From positions 103,290,501 to 103,354,500 of the forward strand of contig NC_133027.1 in NCBI RefSeq assembly GCF_048771995.1: a DNA stretch of 64,000 bases, written 5' to 3'. The translations under genes and the position numbers were made by a program. Of this stretch, positions 49,701 through 60,100 are shown piece by piece; positions within the stretch are counted from its first letter, which is position 1, and every line of letters begins with the position of its first letter. Origin of the DNA: Taeniopygia guttata (lineage: Eukaryota; Chordata; Aves; Passeriformes; Estrildidae). A model generated the notes under the pieces. The model ran no database searches. It worked only from the letters and a program-made list of their open reading frames with translations, and was not told the DNA's origin.

Positions 49701-52700
49701 CCCCACTTGGACTCCACCAGTGATGAAGGAAAGAAGAAAGGAAGCCTCCTGGGGTGTGACAATTTCTCCTCAACACACACACACACAGAGGCTTTTGCCA
49801 GCTTTTTGCCTTCAAGTACAGTGCCTAACTGCAAGCAGCACTCAGAACAAGAGAAATGGACACAGTAAAACCCAGGCACCAATACATTCACTTATGACAA
49901 CTTCTAGCTTTTTAGTTCATTTATTATCAGCCAAATTTAAATAAGTTTAAAGAAAGAAAACTTTTAAAACATTTACAGTTAGCCAGTAAGTAAGGCAGTG
50001 TTTCCTCAGTACAGCTGCTCTCCCCACAAAATCTTTACCTTGAGAAGGCTGAGGTCTTATGTCTGCTGGTTTTACCACAGGCTGGTAGAGCTTCTTCATA
50101 TTCAAAAGAAAAACAAACAAAAATGTGAAATACCACCTTGGTTTAATAGATATCTAATATACATATAGCAGTCAGAACAATGGAGATTGTGGTGGAATTA
50201 TTTAGAACAAGAATGTATTAGAGGTACAGATTATAGATACTTAGTTACTGAAGACAGCATTCTGGTTAACACAGTTACACTCACTGTAAACACAACTCCA
50301 GAATCTGCTTTAGTTTGCAGAATTCTAATTATTAAAGCATGAGAACTGACATCCAGGCATTTTGGAAGAAGCATTGCCACCTGCTGCACAACTGAAGAAA
50401 AAGAGCTGCTCTAGCTTCTCAGGAGCCATTCACAGAACCAGCATGCTTTCACAGAGCCACAGATTCCAACAAAGGGTACATTAAGACAAAAAGCTAAGAA
50501 AAAGAAAAGTACTTAACTACACTCTAGCCCTGCAATTACTTATATAGAACTAAGAACACTCTGCTTCACAAACTGAGTCTTGTGACCTTATATCAGTTAC
50601 CTGGGACATGAAGTAAACTAGTAATAACTGAATACAACCCATACTTAGTTACAATAAAGGTGGAATTAGAAGCAGCCAACAGGGATGAAGGAAATCAAAC
50701 AAGGCCAAGGGAACAGAAGTTAGATCATCTGCAAGTTAGTGTTCTCCACTTCAGGAGTTGTCCCTCAACCTTCTTCAAGCAAAACCAAGCAGGGGAAAGC
50801 TAATTATTCCTTGTTGTAGTTTTGCTAGAGAAATTTTTTCACAGTTCACACAACTTCTTAGCAAGTTTGCAGCAACAGCTCCAAGCAGAACAAACATGGC
50901 TTGCATTAGCCTCAAACTCTACAGACCATACTGACTGAAAACCCACATGATGATCCCTTGCTTTGGCAATTATAAGGAAATCACCACAATAAATGAGTGG
51001 TTCTCTCCAGGTAAATCACATCTTCATGGCTTCTCTTTATGCCTCAGAAAGCATCACACAATTAGCTATGGTCATGAAAGAACACAAGAAATTCTCAACC
51101 AAAACCAAAGAAATCACTGGTATCTTTACAGAAATAGCTGAGAGATGAAAAAAACAACCATTTACAGAGACAAACTAAGCTTTCCATATTCTTACATATA
51201 TTTCTACATATTCTTACAGGGATAAACTAAACTTTTGCAGAAAATTTTAATTAAAATAATCATCTAGCTGTGGTGGTGTGAACTTTGAAGAGATCAGCAA
51301 GAGAAAAAAAGTAGCATGAGAGTCATTCCAAATAACTAATCCACTGTGGCACTCAGATAGCAGAAAGATTAAAAGGTCTTGTTAAATCTTGGTGTTGTGC
51401 AATAGCATATTTCATTTCAGTTGATACTGTTTGTTTGTTTTACATACTTAATATACTGACAGAACAGAGAGATCACAAAAGACAATATATTCCAGAAAAT
51501 ATCTCAGGTATAAGACAAAAGTGTCCCCATGCACTTTTCCTTAGTAAATCATCTCTGCCTGGCTAACTCAGAGAGTTAACACTTGTCAATTTTAGCCCTC
51601 AGAAATGCAGTGCAGGCTCCTACACTTTCTAAAAAAATCCCTGTCTGCTTTAGCATAGAGCTACTGAAGTTGGAAAGGACCTCTAAACACCCTCCTGAAA
51701 ACTGGGCAAACTAGAGCAGGTTCCCAGTCAACTTTTGAGTATCTCCATGAATCTCTCCAAGGATGAAGACTGCACAATTTCACTGGACAGCTTGTGCCAG
51801 TGTTTGCCTCATCCTCTTGTTTTTTGCCAAAGGAATCCTAATTAATCAGGAGGAAAGCAAAAGAGAGGCCTACCATAACTTCAGGGAAGAAATATAGCAG
51901 CTGAGGACACAGGTGGGCTGTTTAATGCCAGTAATTACTTTGCACTGTGTGTCAAAAATCCCACAGAATTTACTGTGCTGATTCATTCATCCACACTGCC
52001 TTTTTTTCCAATGCTTTACTGAAAGTAATTACTACATATAGTTACAAGCTCCAAAAAAGTGCTTAGGAAGCCACTGATTTTTCTAAATCACACAGTGCAC
52101 ATGATACTATCTATCTGCATGTAGTGCATCATTTAGTACCTAAACCAGCCCTTGGGGAAGGACTTTAGGAACTCAGAAGATAAACAGGTGCCTACTGGTT
52201 TGTAAACCTTGAGTCACCACACTGAAGCAATCTGCTCCAGTTTCTTTGTGCCACAGACCCAATTCTGACACAGTCACAATACTTTGTAGCAACCTTTAGT
52301 AGTTACTTAGTAAACTTACTAAGTTTAACCCTTAGTTACTGCAAAACCAGTTACTGAAAAAAGCAATCTCATTTTATGATAAAGAATCAAAAGCAACCAT
52401 GGGAAGGAGCTTAAAGGTCAACACTGGATGATTGATTTCTTAATGCAAAAGTTTTCTAGAAGTCTTAGGTTACTCACCAACATCTCTTGCTCTGCTTTCA
52501 TGGCTTGGATAGCATGCACCAGGATCTTTTTAGGCCACTGTTTACGCCTAGTTGCTGTCTCTACTATTAGTTCATCAAATTGATCCTCCAGAATTTTAAT
52601 ATTGGAATCTGAAAGTGACAAACACACATAGTTACTGTGGAATTTTCAGACCTTTTTTGAGACAAACTTATCAAGAAAAAGAAGCTTTAGATCTGAAATA

Positions 52701-54831
52701 AAAAAATATCATGCACAATTATCAACATAGAGATAAATGGATGTCTTGAATCTCTTTGCTAAGAGAGTATAGAAACTGGAGCATAACTTGATGTTGGCCA
52801 GTTATTTTGAAGTAAATTATCTCAGGTGGGGAGAGGCAGAGAACCATCCAGGGGAAAAAATAACAAATGCATTTCCCTATGAAGTCTTAATCTGTAAAGA
52901 AAGTCTTAGGAAGCAATGGCTATCTTTTAAGGAGAAAAATAGTTTATCTGTGTGATTTACAAGCATTAAACAAACTCCAACTGTACAAACAGTAATTAGA
53001 AGACCAACTGTGTGATTTTCTATCACACAGTGCACAAATAAGCAGTTTAACATAAAATTCACTGTCCACACTAATGTGTTGTGTATAACTTGCAAGCCAT
53101 GCAATATTTTCAATCTAGTGGTAAAGAATGGATTTCGAGCACCCTCTCTGGGTCACTCCGTGCAGAATCAAGTGACAGCAAAACTCAGAAAGGAAAAGTC
53201 AGTGTTTTAGGAGTCTGTGGGTTTGTTCTGGTTGTTTGTTTTAAGATCACCATGAAACCATTTAAATATAGACAGGAAAGACTTAAGCCGCTGGTCAACA
53301 TAAATATGGAAGGCACAAACTGCCAGATCTCTTAGTGATCAAACTGGATCAGAGATAGGTACATGAGTAAACCTATATCAAATTAAAAAGCACAATACAG
53401 TCCTTATACCTGCTTTATACCAGCTGTGGGTAGATGACAGTGTCTCAGTTTTGCATTTTGCATCATGAGATCAGTGCATTTTTGACCTTGTAGTCAAACT
53501 AGCTGGAGTTTTATCATTCTAGAACTACAATTGCAGACGCTTCACAAAATCAGAGAATAGTTTGGGTTGGAAGGGCCTTTAAAAGTGATCTAGTCCAAGC
53601 TCCCTGCAATGAGCAGGTACATCTTCAACTAGATTACACTGCTCAGAGCCCACATTTGCTCAGAGCATCCCAACCAAAAAATAGGTCAATGTTTTTGATT
53701 CAACAGCTCCGTAGTTAACTCAATGTATCTGTATTTTCAGCTCTGTGTAACTGCAAAAAGCATTAAACTGCAGGCACAGAGCACCTAAAGGCAACATAAG
53801 TGAGTGAACGGACCGCACTGAAATTTTCTTTGGACACCAGACTACCAAGAATCTCCACTACTATTATACAAAAGACAGCAACTATAAATACATTGTTTAT
53901 ATTGCATAAATAGTATTTAAATTAAAATTTATTTATATAAACAATATATTTATATAATAAATTTATAAAAATAAATTTATATAATATAATTAATCAATTA
54001 TATAACTATTAAATCAAAAATTATTTATATAGCAATAATTTTCAACGCTTAGTCTGTATATTAAATAGCAGCAACAGACAGTCTCCCAGTGTCCCTTGAT
54101 AGATCTTGGTCACTGCCTCCAACACTCAGGCTGGAAGGGCTCTCCAGAGCCTCCTGCTCACAGCAGGGTCAACTCCCATTTCAAAACAGGTTGCTCAGAG
54201 CACTTTTGTCCAGATGGCTTTTTGAAGCCTCCAGTGCTGGAGACAAGCTCTGGGCGGCCTTTTCCAATGCTCTGTTATCCTTAGAATGAGTTTTTACTTC
54301 CTTACATCAAGTCAGAACCTCCCCTTTCAATCGAACCCCTTTTCCCTCTGGACAAAACCAAACCAAAACAAACCCAGCCAGCAGGACGCGATGGAAATCG
54401 ATGCTCACCGCTCGGCAGCCGGGAGTCATCCGAGGCCTCCTCCCAGGGCTGCCCGTTAATGGTGACGTTGTCCCGCACCGCCGTCTCGAAGTTCTGCAAG
54501 GCACGGAGCAGGCGGTCCATCCGTGAATCCCTCTCTGGGATGGAAGGAAGAGCCCGTCCCGCCTCACCGCCCTGCCCGGGAGCCCGCCCGGGCAAACCGC
54601 CCCTCACCCCGGGAGCCGAGCGCCGCCCGCGGGGCCCGGTGCCGGCACAGGCCGCTCCCGCTCCCCGCTCACCCAGAGCGCGTCCGCCTCTGCGGCGGCC
54701 CCGCCGGGCTGTCCGTGCGCCAGGGCCCGCACGAAGGGCGCGCACAGCTCCAGCAGCGCGCCCAGCCCGCGCCGCGAGCAGCAGCGCACCCGCGGATCCC
54801 GCTGCTCCGCGCCCGGCGGCGCCGCCGCCAT
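46491..54831 (-). CDS. NSL1: NSL1, MIS12 kinetochore complex component (6 exons, 258 aa)
   Basis: Subunit of the four-protein MIS12 complex (MIS12, PMF1, DSN1, NSL1), which links inner-kinetochore chromatin to the NDC80 complex. Minus-strand coding exons are 54831-54673, 54493-54409, 52608-52478, 50093-50039, 47416-47349 and 46769-46491. All junctions keep frame and all introns are GT/AG. The product is 258 aa against 281 in human; much of the difference is a shorter N-terminus (53 residues in exon 1 against about 78). Conserved parts are RVRC, NFETAVRDNVTINGQPWEEA, ILEDQFDELIVETATRRKQ, ISEAM and SLPALIEKAEGFSQ. The basic C-terminus YPLRRRKISL matches the mammalian tail that takes part in NDC80 binding. 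It shares a promoter with TATDN3. Confidence 0.94.
46770..47348 (-). other. NSL1 intron 5
   Basis: A 579-bp GT/AG intron; nothing else recognised. Confidence 0.85.
47349..47416 (-). CDS. NSL1: NSL1 exon 5 (residues 144-166)
   Basis: Acceptor TCTGTAG; encodes DAYIADLKQATEAASKKISE and AMQ; donor GTGAGA. The phase matches both neighbours. Confidence 0.92.
47417..50038 (-). other. NSL1 intron 4
   Basis: A 2.6-kb GT/AG intron. It contains a short (AC)n repeat near 49,773-49,788 and no recognised repeat family. Confidence 0.85.
50039..50093 (-). CDS. NSL1: NSL1 exon 4 (residues 126-143)
   Basis: A 55-bp exon encoding KLYQPVVKPADIRPQPSQ, aligned to human KQYHPVVHPLD. It ends with one base of a split Asp codon; donor GTAAAG. 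The acceptor is a tandem AAGAAG. Confidence 0.88.
50094..52477 (-). other. NSL1 intron 3
   Basis: A 2.4-kb GT/AG intron that contains the diverged CR1 fragment at about 51,645-51,845. Confidence 0.85.
51645..51845 (-). mobile_element. Diverged CR1 LINE 3' fragment
   Basis: The CR1 blocks GAAGTTGGAAAGGACCTCTA, GAGTATCTCCATGAATCTC and CAGCTTGTGCCAGTGTTTGC appear in reverse-complement CR1 order, in sense with NSL1. Confidence 0.7.
52478..52608 (-). CDS. NSL1: NSL1 exon 3 (residues 82-125)
   Basis: Acceptor TTTCAG; it completes the Asp codon and encodes SNIKILEDQFDELIVETATR to AEQEML. Donor GTGAGT. Confidence 0.95.
53543..53680 (-). mobile_element. CR1 LINE 3' fragment
   Basis: It begins ACAAAATCAGAGAATAGTTT, then GGGTTGGAAGGGCCTTTAAA, and then the 'tagtccaagctccctgca' block of the CR1 tail in reverse complement. 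Confidence 0.85.
53885..54050. repeat. AT-rich low-complexity island
   Basis: Almost pure A/T with repeated TTTATATAA motifs, in NSL1 intron 2 between two CR1 fragments. Confidence 0.8.
54128..54300 (-). mobile_element. CR1 LINE 3' fragment beside NSL1 exon 2
   Basis: CAGGCTGGAAGGGCTCTCCA, then ACAGGTTGCTCAGAGC, then GGCGGCCTTTTCCAATGCTC, in reverse-complement CR1 order. It ends about 110 bp from NSL1 exon 2. Confidence 0.8.
54409..54493 (-). CDS. NSL1: NSL1 exon 2 (residues 54-81)
   Basis: Acceptor TTGCAG, then NFETAVRDNVTINGQPWEEA and SDDSRLPS, plus one base of the split Asp codon. Donor GTGAGC. Confidence 0.93.
54673..54831 (-). CDS. NSL1: NSL1 exon 1 coding part (residues 1-53)
   Basis: The ATG at 54831-54829 has G at -3 and G at +4. 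The donor follows ALW, as in human (AQW). The conserved RVRC and LLELCAPFV segments fix the frame. Confidence 0.88.
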
Positions 54832-54910
54832 TTCCCGCCCGGGACGCGGGGAAAATGCCGGCCCGGAAGCGGAACCCGCGGCCGCCCGGTGCCTTCCCGC
54901 CGGGCGCGGC

Positions 54911-54964
54911 ATGGCGGGGCCCGTGGACTGTCACTGCCACCTGGCCGCGCCCTGCTTCCAGCCG
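54911..54964 (+). CDS. TATDN3: TATDN3 exon 1 coding part (residues 1-18)
   Basis: Encodes [18 protein letters not shown] with the HxH metal motif; donor GTGAGG. Confidence 0.93.
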
Positions 54965-57098
54965 GTGAGGCGCGGCGGGCACGGCGGGCGGGGGGTCCCG
55001 GCGCTGAGGCGGCGCTGAGGCGGCGCTGAGGCGGTGCGTGTCTCCCGCAGGACGTGGCGGCCGTGGTGCGGGCGGCGGAGCAGGTGAGGCGGGGCGGCCG
55101 CAGGGGAGCCTCTGCCCGCGGCCCCGCCGGTCTCAGCGGGCCGCGGGTCTCTGTGTGCCGCAGGCGGCCGTGGCGGCGCTGCTGGTGGTGTCGGAGCAGG
55201 CGGGAGAGTTCCGAAGCGTGCTGGAGCTGTCTGAGAGGTGCGAGGCCGGCGGGGATCCCGGTGTTATGTAAAATAGATATAACTTGTGTTATTTTCAGTA
55301 TGATATTGTTGCCCGTAAAGAGAACACAAAACAACCGAAGTCGTTTTATGCGGTGCTTTATTGAGGGCCCTGGGAGCCTGAGGACTAATGTCCAAAGTCA
55401 GAGTCCCCCGAGCTAACAAATCATTGCGTTTATATAGAGTCTATATCAACGGTTGCTTAATTCAACACGTATTTGTCGACGTTACACTCCAACAATCATT
55501 TATTTACAAATTAATCCTTGTTTAAATTGAACATTTTTTATGATCATAAATTCTCTTCACTCTGTTAGGTAAAAACAATGTATTCCCCCAAGATCTACCT
55601 ATCCATCTTGTGAATAATGACATGTTCTACCACAGCCTACCCTTGGATTGTATTCTGAGATAAATTCCTACCTCTCCAGTATTCCGTACTGCCCTTACCT
55701 AACAACTGTTTCTAACAACACGCAGCCTATGGCCTACTAAGAATTCTAAGCCTTAGCTGAACTACTTCTACTAAACTTTTGCTAGTCTGAAATGCAACAA
55801 TATATGTGATATTGAATATTTGTTAGAGTATATATGTTTGTGTTAGGAGTTTCCCTTACTTTCGCAGGTGAAACTTAGTGTATGTTGAAACTTGATTTAT
55901 AAGTAAAAGGATGTGGCTTGGCTGGGAGATGGGTTATATTTGGAGAGATATGGGGACGCCCAGGCGCTGATTATTTGCGTAAATGACCCGAGATGGCTAT
56001 CATGGAAATTTTTGGGCAAATATATGTGAATGTAGTGTTTTCGTAAATTTTATTAAGGGATTTAACAATTCTTAGACACGGAATTGTTCTTTTTCATTAC
56101 TAAAAAAGAAAATTTTATTAACTTATGGACCCTGAATAGAAGAAAAGACTAACTGCCAAAATCTTGGCCTCAGGCGGAATTTTCCCTATAAAAACCGCTT
56201 GTGCCAGGATGGAGGTGTGTGGGCATAGAGGAAAATCTCTGTTGAGGCTGACTTCTTGTTGCACGCCAGGGCCAACCCCGGGCTTGGCACTGTTCTTTCC
56301 TTGTGGCTGGCTAGATAAAATTTGATTGTAAAAAAAATATTTTATTTTTTCATTTTAATTTGGCTGGACGAATTTTCATTTATAACACCGACACCCACCC
56401 GTATCCCGGGTGTGGGTCTGCGCCTTGGGGATTGACGGAATGCGCTGCCCTCTTCACTCAGGCTGGCCTTTCTTGTCCCCAAACTTGCACTCTCTGTATA
56501 CCCTTGGTGTTAAGCTTAGGTTCTCTGTGGTCTTTCATACTCTTGCTGTCTATTCCGTGCTTAGATTCCCAGGGTTTGTCTTGCCATGCCTGGGAGTTCA
56601 CCCCGTCCAGGAGATTTCTCCAGAGGAGCAGCGCAGTGTTACTTTGAAGGTAAAACGCGGTCTCTGCAATACTGCTGGGACTTTTCAGGACAGACAACAG
56701 GATGCTCCGCTCTGCCTGATTTACCTTCAGGTCTGCCCAGTGGTTTTTCTGCACTCTGTAATGCAGGAGACCCGGTGGACCAAATCCCAGGCTCTCTCAG
56801 CATATCCATTTGTTCCTGTTAGTCCTTAAAGCAGAGTTGTTCTCTGGAGTCATCTGGCTGTATTACTACAGTGAAATGGTTTTCAAAATCCCAAGTGTGC
56901 TTTGCTTACAGCAAGCAACCTGTGCAGATGTTCCTTTGTTAACATGGGAACTGGAAGGCAACTGTTTGTGGCCTTATCCTAAAAATCTCAGGGAGCTGTC
57001 TGCATCTATTTAATGTTACCAAGCTATTTATGGGCCTTGTTTTAATTACCTTTGCTGTTACTGTGAAAAGTTAGCTTAGGAGTATTTGGAATAAGGTT

Positions 57099-57131
<33 letters not shown>

Positions 57132-60100
57132 GGAAATATAGATATAGAATGTAATACATAACAAAATGGTTATTAAGTAAAGAAGATAAATCCTTCAGAC
57201 TTCTAAAATCTGACTGCACTGATCTCACCGTAATGGCAAGTTCTAAAGTACAGAATTTCAGAACAGTGAAGGAAACGCCAATTTAATCATGATGCTGGGT
57301 TAGTAACCCTTTCCTCTTGTAAGGGCAGTGAGAGTTGCATCTTTTATTCTTGCAGGATCTGGATGCTGCGCTGCCTCTTATAGAACTTTACAAAGACAAA
57401 TTGGTGGGGATTGGAGAAGTGAGTGGAATTTTATAACTTCTTTAAATCTCTCTGGCAGCAGCTGTCACTGGAATTACAAAAACTGTGTCAATGCTTGTTT
57501 TTCTGTATGTGATAAGAATTGCTGTCAGCCTGAACAAGCACTAAGTCTGAGGGGTAGTTCTCTTATTTCCTTTATAGATTTGCTTGATTCCTTATTTTCC
57601 TTTGTTATCACTATTAGAAAATAGATGGCATTTATGCTGCTGGAGTTGGAAGATTACATACTTATGCTCTCTCATTTTGTACCCAAAGGCAGATCCTTCC
57701 TGCCTTCTTCTCTGACAAAGTTAGGCTAAGCTGTGATTTCAATACACCACAGTGACTTGTACAGTGCCTTTTTTTTAATCCTTCATCTATCTGTATCCAT
57801 CTGTTTTCTCCTGTCTTACATTGGTTTATAAATGAATTGAGGCTTTAGGATGGAGCCTTGATTTGTGTGTTAGTACCTAAGGGACTTATATCTGGTTCTG
57901 CACTGGCTACATAAAAAGCTGGTTTTGGCAGAGCTTTGTAGCTAAATTTGCCATGTAGTACTGTATATGAAGAACTTCTCTTCGTCTATTTGACAAACTT
58001 TAAATTTTGCCTGAACATGTTTCGATTAAAAAAGTATAAAATTAATGGGTAATTTTTGCTAGAGATTGGACTAAAGCTATAGGTTCAGGTCAGAAATTTT
58101 ATTATACTGGAGATCCATATTTGACACTTAATCTGACATAACAGTCAATAGAATATAAACCCCCAGAAAACCAGTTACAGACTAAAATGTTAAATACTCT
58201 TGTTAGAAGCTGTCTGCCCACAAATACTTTCATAGTTGAAAAGCTTATGGTTGAGAATGCATTCCTTTTTTGAGTTAAGCTGCAGCTGAGCTCATTTTAA
58301 TTGCAGTCTCCTAGTATACATATTGTGAAATGCTTTGCAGTTTTGAAGCATGTTATGCCTTTGCATGTATAATTATGGTTTTGTTAAGTGTTAGGTCTGT
58401 AAAACTTTTCTCTTCTCTTCTTGTACTGTAGGTTGGATTAGATTTCACTCCCAGATTTGCCAGCACCGATGAACAGAAGGAAGGACAAAGACAGGTTTTG
58501 ATCAAGCAGATTGAGCTGGCAAGAAGGCTGGATTTGCCATTGTAGGTTTTGTTTCTACCAGCAGGAGAATTTGCCAGGTCTCAGTAACATGTCGAAATAC
58601 TTCCCAGGATTTATGGTTATTAAGTGCCCACAGAACTTTTCTTAGATGGATTAAACTGGCATAAGTGTCCTGTCAGTCTCCAGTTTGAGATTTAATTTTT
58701 AAATTTTCCTTATGTTTGCACTTCTGTACAGACATATTATGTGCCCTATCCATGCTATGTTGTTCCTGTATCTTCACCGTAGCTGAAAGGATTAATATAT
58801 ACATCCCTGGGTTTTTTCTTGATAAAAGTTGTAATACAGATGAATTATTTTCATCCCAAGATACTGTTAGTTTGTTTGTATTTGCCAAAAAAAAGGTATT
58901 TGGCTAAATTTCCTAATGCTGGGCCTTTCCTTGCTGTGCAGAAATGTTCATTCCCGCTCAGCTGGAAGACCAACCATTAATCTCTTGAAGGAACAAGGTA
59001 TGCTTTTAATGCATTTCCTCTGCCATAGCTTTTGCCAGCAGGATTTCTCCAGTTGTGCCATGTCCTCACATCAGTTTGTGTGTGTTGAACTCAGGAGCAG
59101 TAGTGCAGAGTTTCTGTGCTAATTCTGTATGGGACCAGGGTCCCATTGGAAGCTGACTTGGCAGCCCTGCTGTAGGCCTGCTGCTGATGTGGTTTGCTTT
59201 GTTTCTCCAAGGTGCTACCAAGGTGTTGCTCCATGCCTTTGATGGGAAGCCATCTGTAGCCATGGAAGGGGTGAGAGCTGGATACTACTTCTCCATTCCT
59301 CCTTCCATTATAAGGAGTGAACAGGTAACGTTTTGTCCTGGTTCTGGCTGGGGTCTGCTCCTTCTCCATGCATTGCACATTTTTACTCTGGCTGAATTTC
59401 TGCCTGGGGCTTTTGCCTTAGCTGGACTTCAGAGGGGGAATTCTGGCTAAAACAGCTCAGCTATTCCTGAGAAATAAAGGGGTTTTTTCTCATTTTATTG
59501 TGGTTTCCTGTGAACTCTTCTTCAGAAGGTTCTGTCACTGTACTGTTTTACAGTAGGGACATGACATGTAGAGAAGGAGTAGTTTTTGTAATTGGACTAC
59601 TTTCTGTGATAAGCTCAGGAAATGTAAGAGAGGAAAAGTTTTGATTTAGGAGGGAGCATGAGGGGTGGATATAAATGGGGATAAGGTTAGGTACTTCGGA
59701 AGGAAAGCAAACTGGGGTTGAGAGGTAAAGCAGAGAGGAGGAAAACACACAAACTTTATATGCACAGCAAACAGCAAGTTAGAATTGCACTGGCAAGTCT
59801 ATAACTGCAATATACCTGCATGATTTAATAAGTAACAATGAATTCAGCTTTGACATAATGGTACTTTGGATATTTAGAGAACAGGAGAACTCTAATTTGA
59901 AGGGACTTCTTGAGCAGCTCCCAGTGTTCTTGCTTCCATTCAGAAATCATTGGTAAAATGTAAACAGTGGCACCAAAGTTTTTTGATGTTGCCTTTAATT
60001 TTAGGGAATATCCTCCCTTCATGTTTTTTTCCCACAGTTTTAGGTGCACAAAACATTTAATGGCTGTCTTTATTTTCTTCAAGAAGCAGAAGCTTGTGAA

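Larger units (their letters stand above)
52609..54408 (-). other. NSL1 intron 2
   Basis: A 1.8-kb intron holding two CR1 fragments and an AT-rich island, listed separately. Confidence 0.85.
54400..55260. promoter_or_regulatory. Bidirectional CpG-island promoter of NSL1 and TATDN3
   Basis: The two start codons face away from each other with only 79 bp between them (54832-54910). The CpG-rich stretch covers NSL1 exons 1-2 and TATDN3 exons 1-3. No TATA box was seen. An E2F-type TTTCCCGC (54831-54838) touches the NSL1 ATG, and an ETS-type CCGGAAG lies at 54863-54869. Both motifs are usual in CpG-island bidirectional promoters. Confidence 0.85.

Noticed and set aside
54302-55416. Open frames of 168-226 codons across the NSL1/TATDN3 promoter
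   Set aside because: CpG-island composition artefacts; the real exons are short parts of these frames bounded by good splice sites.
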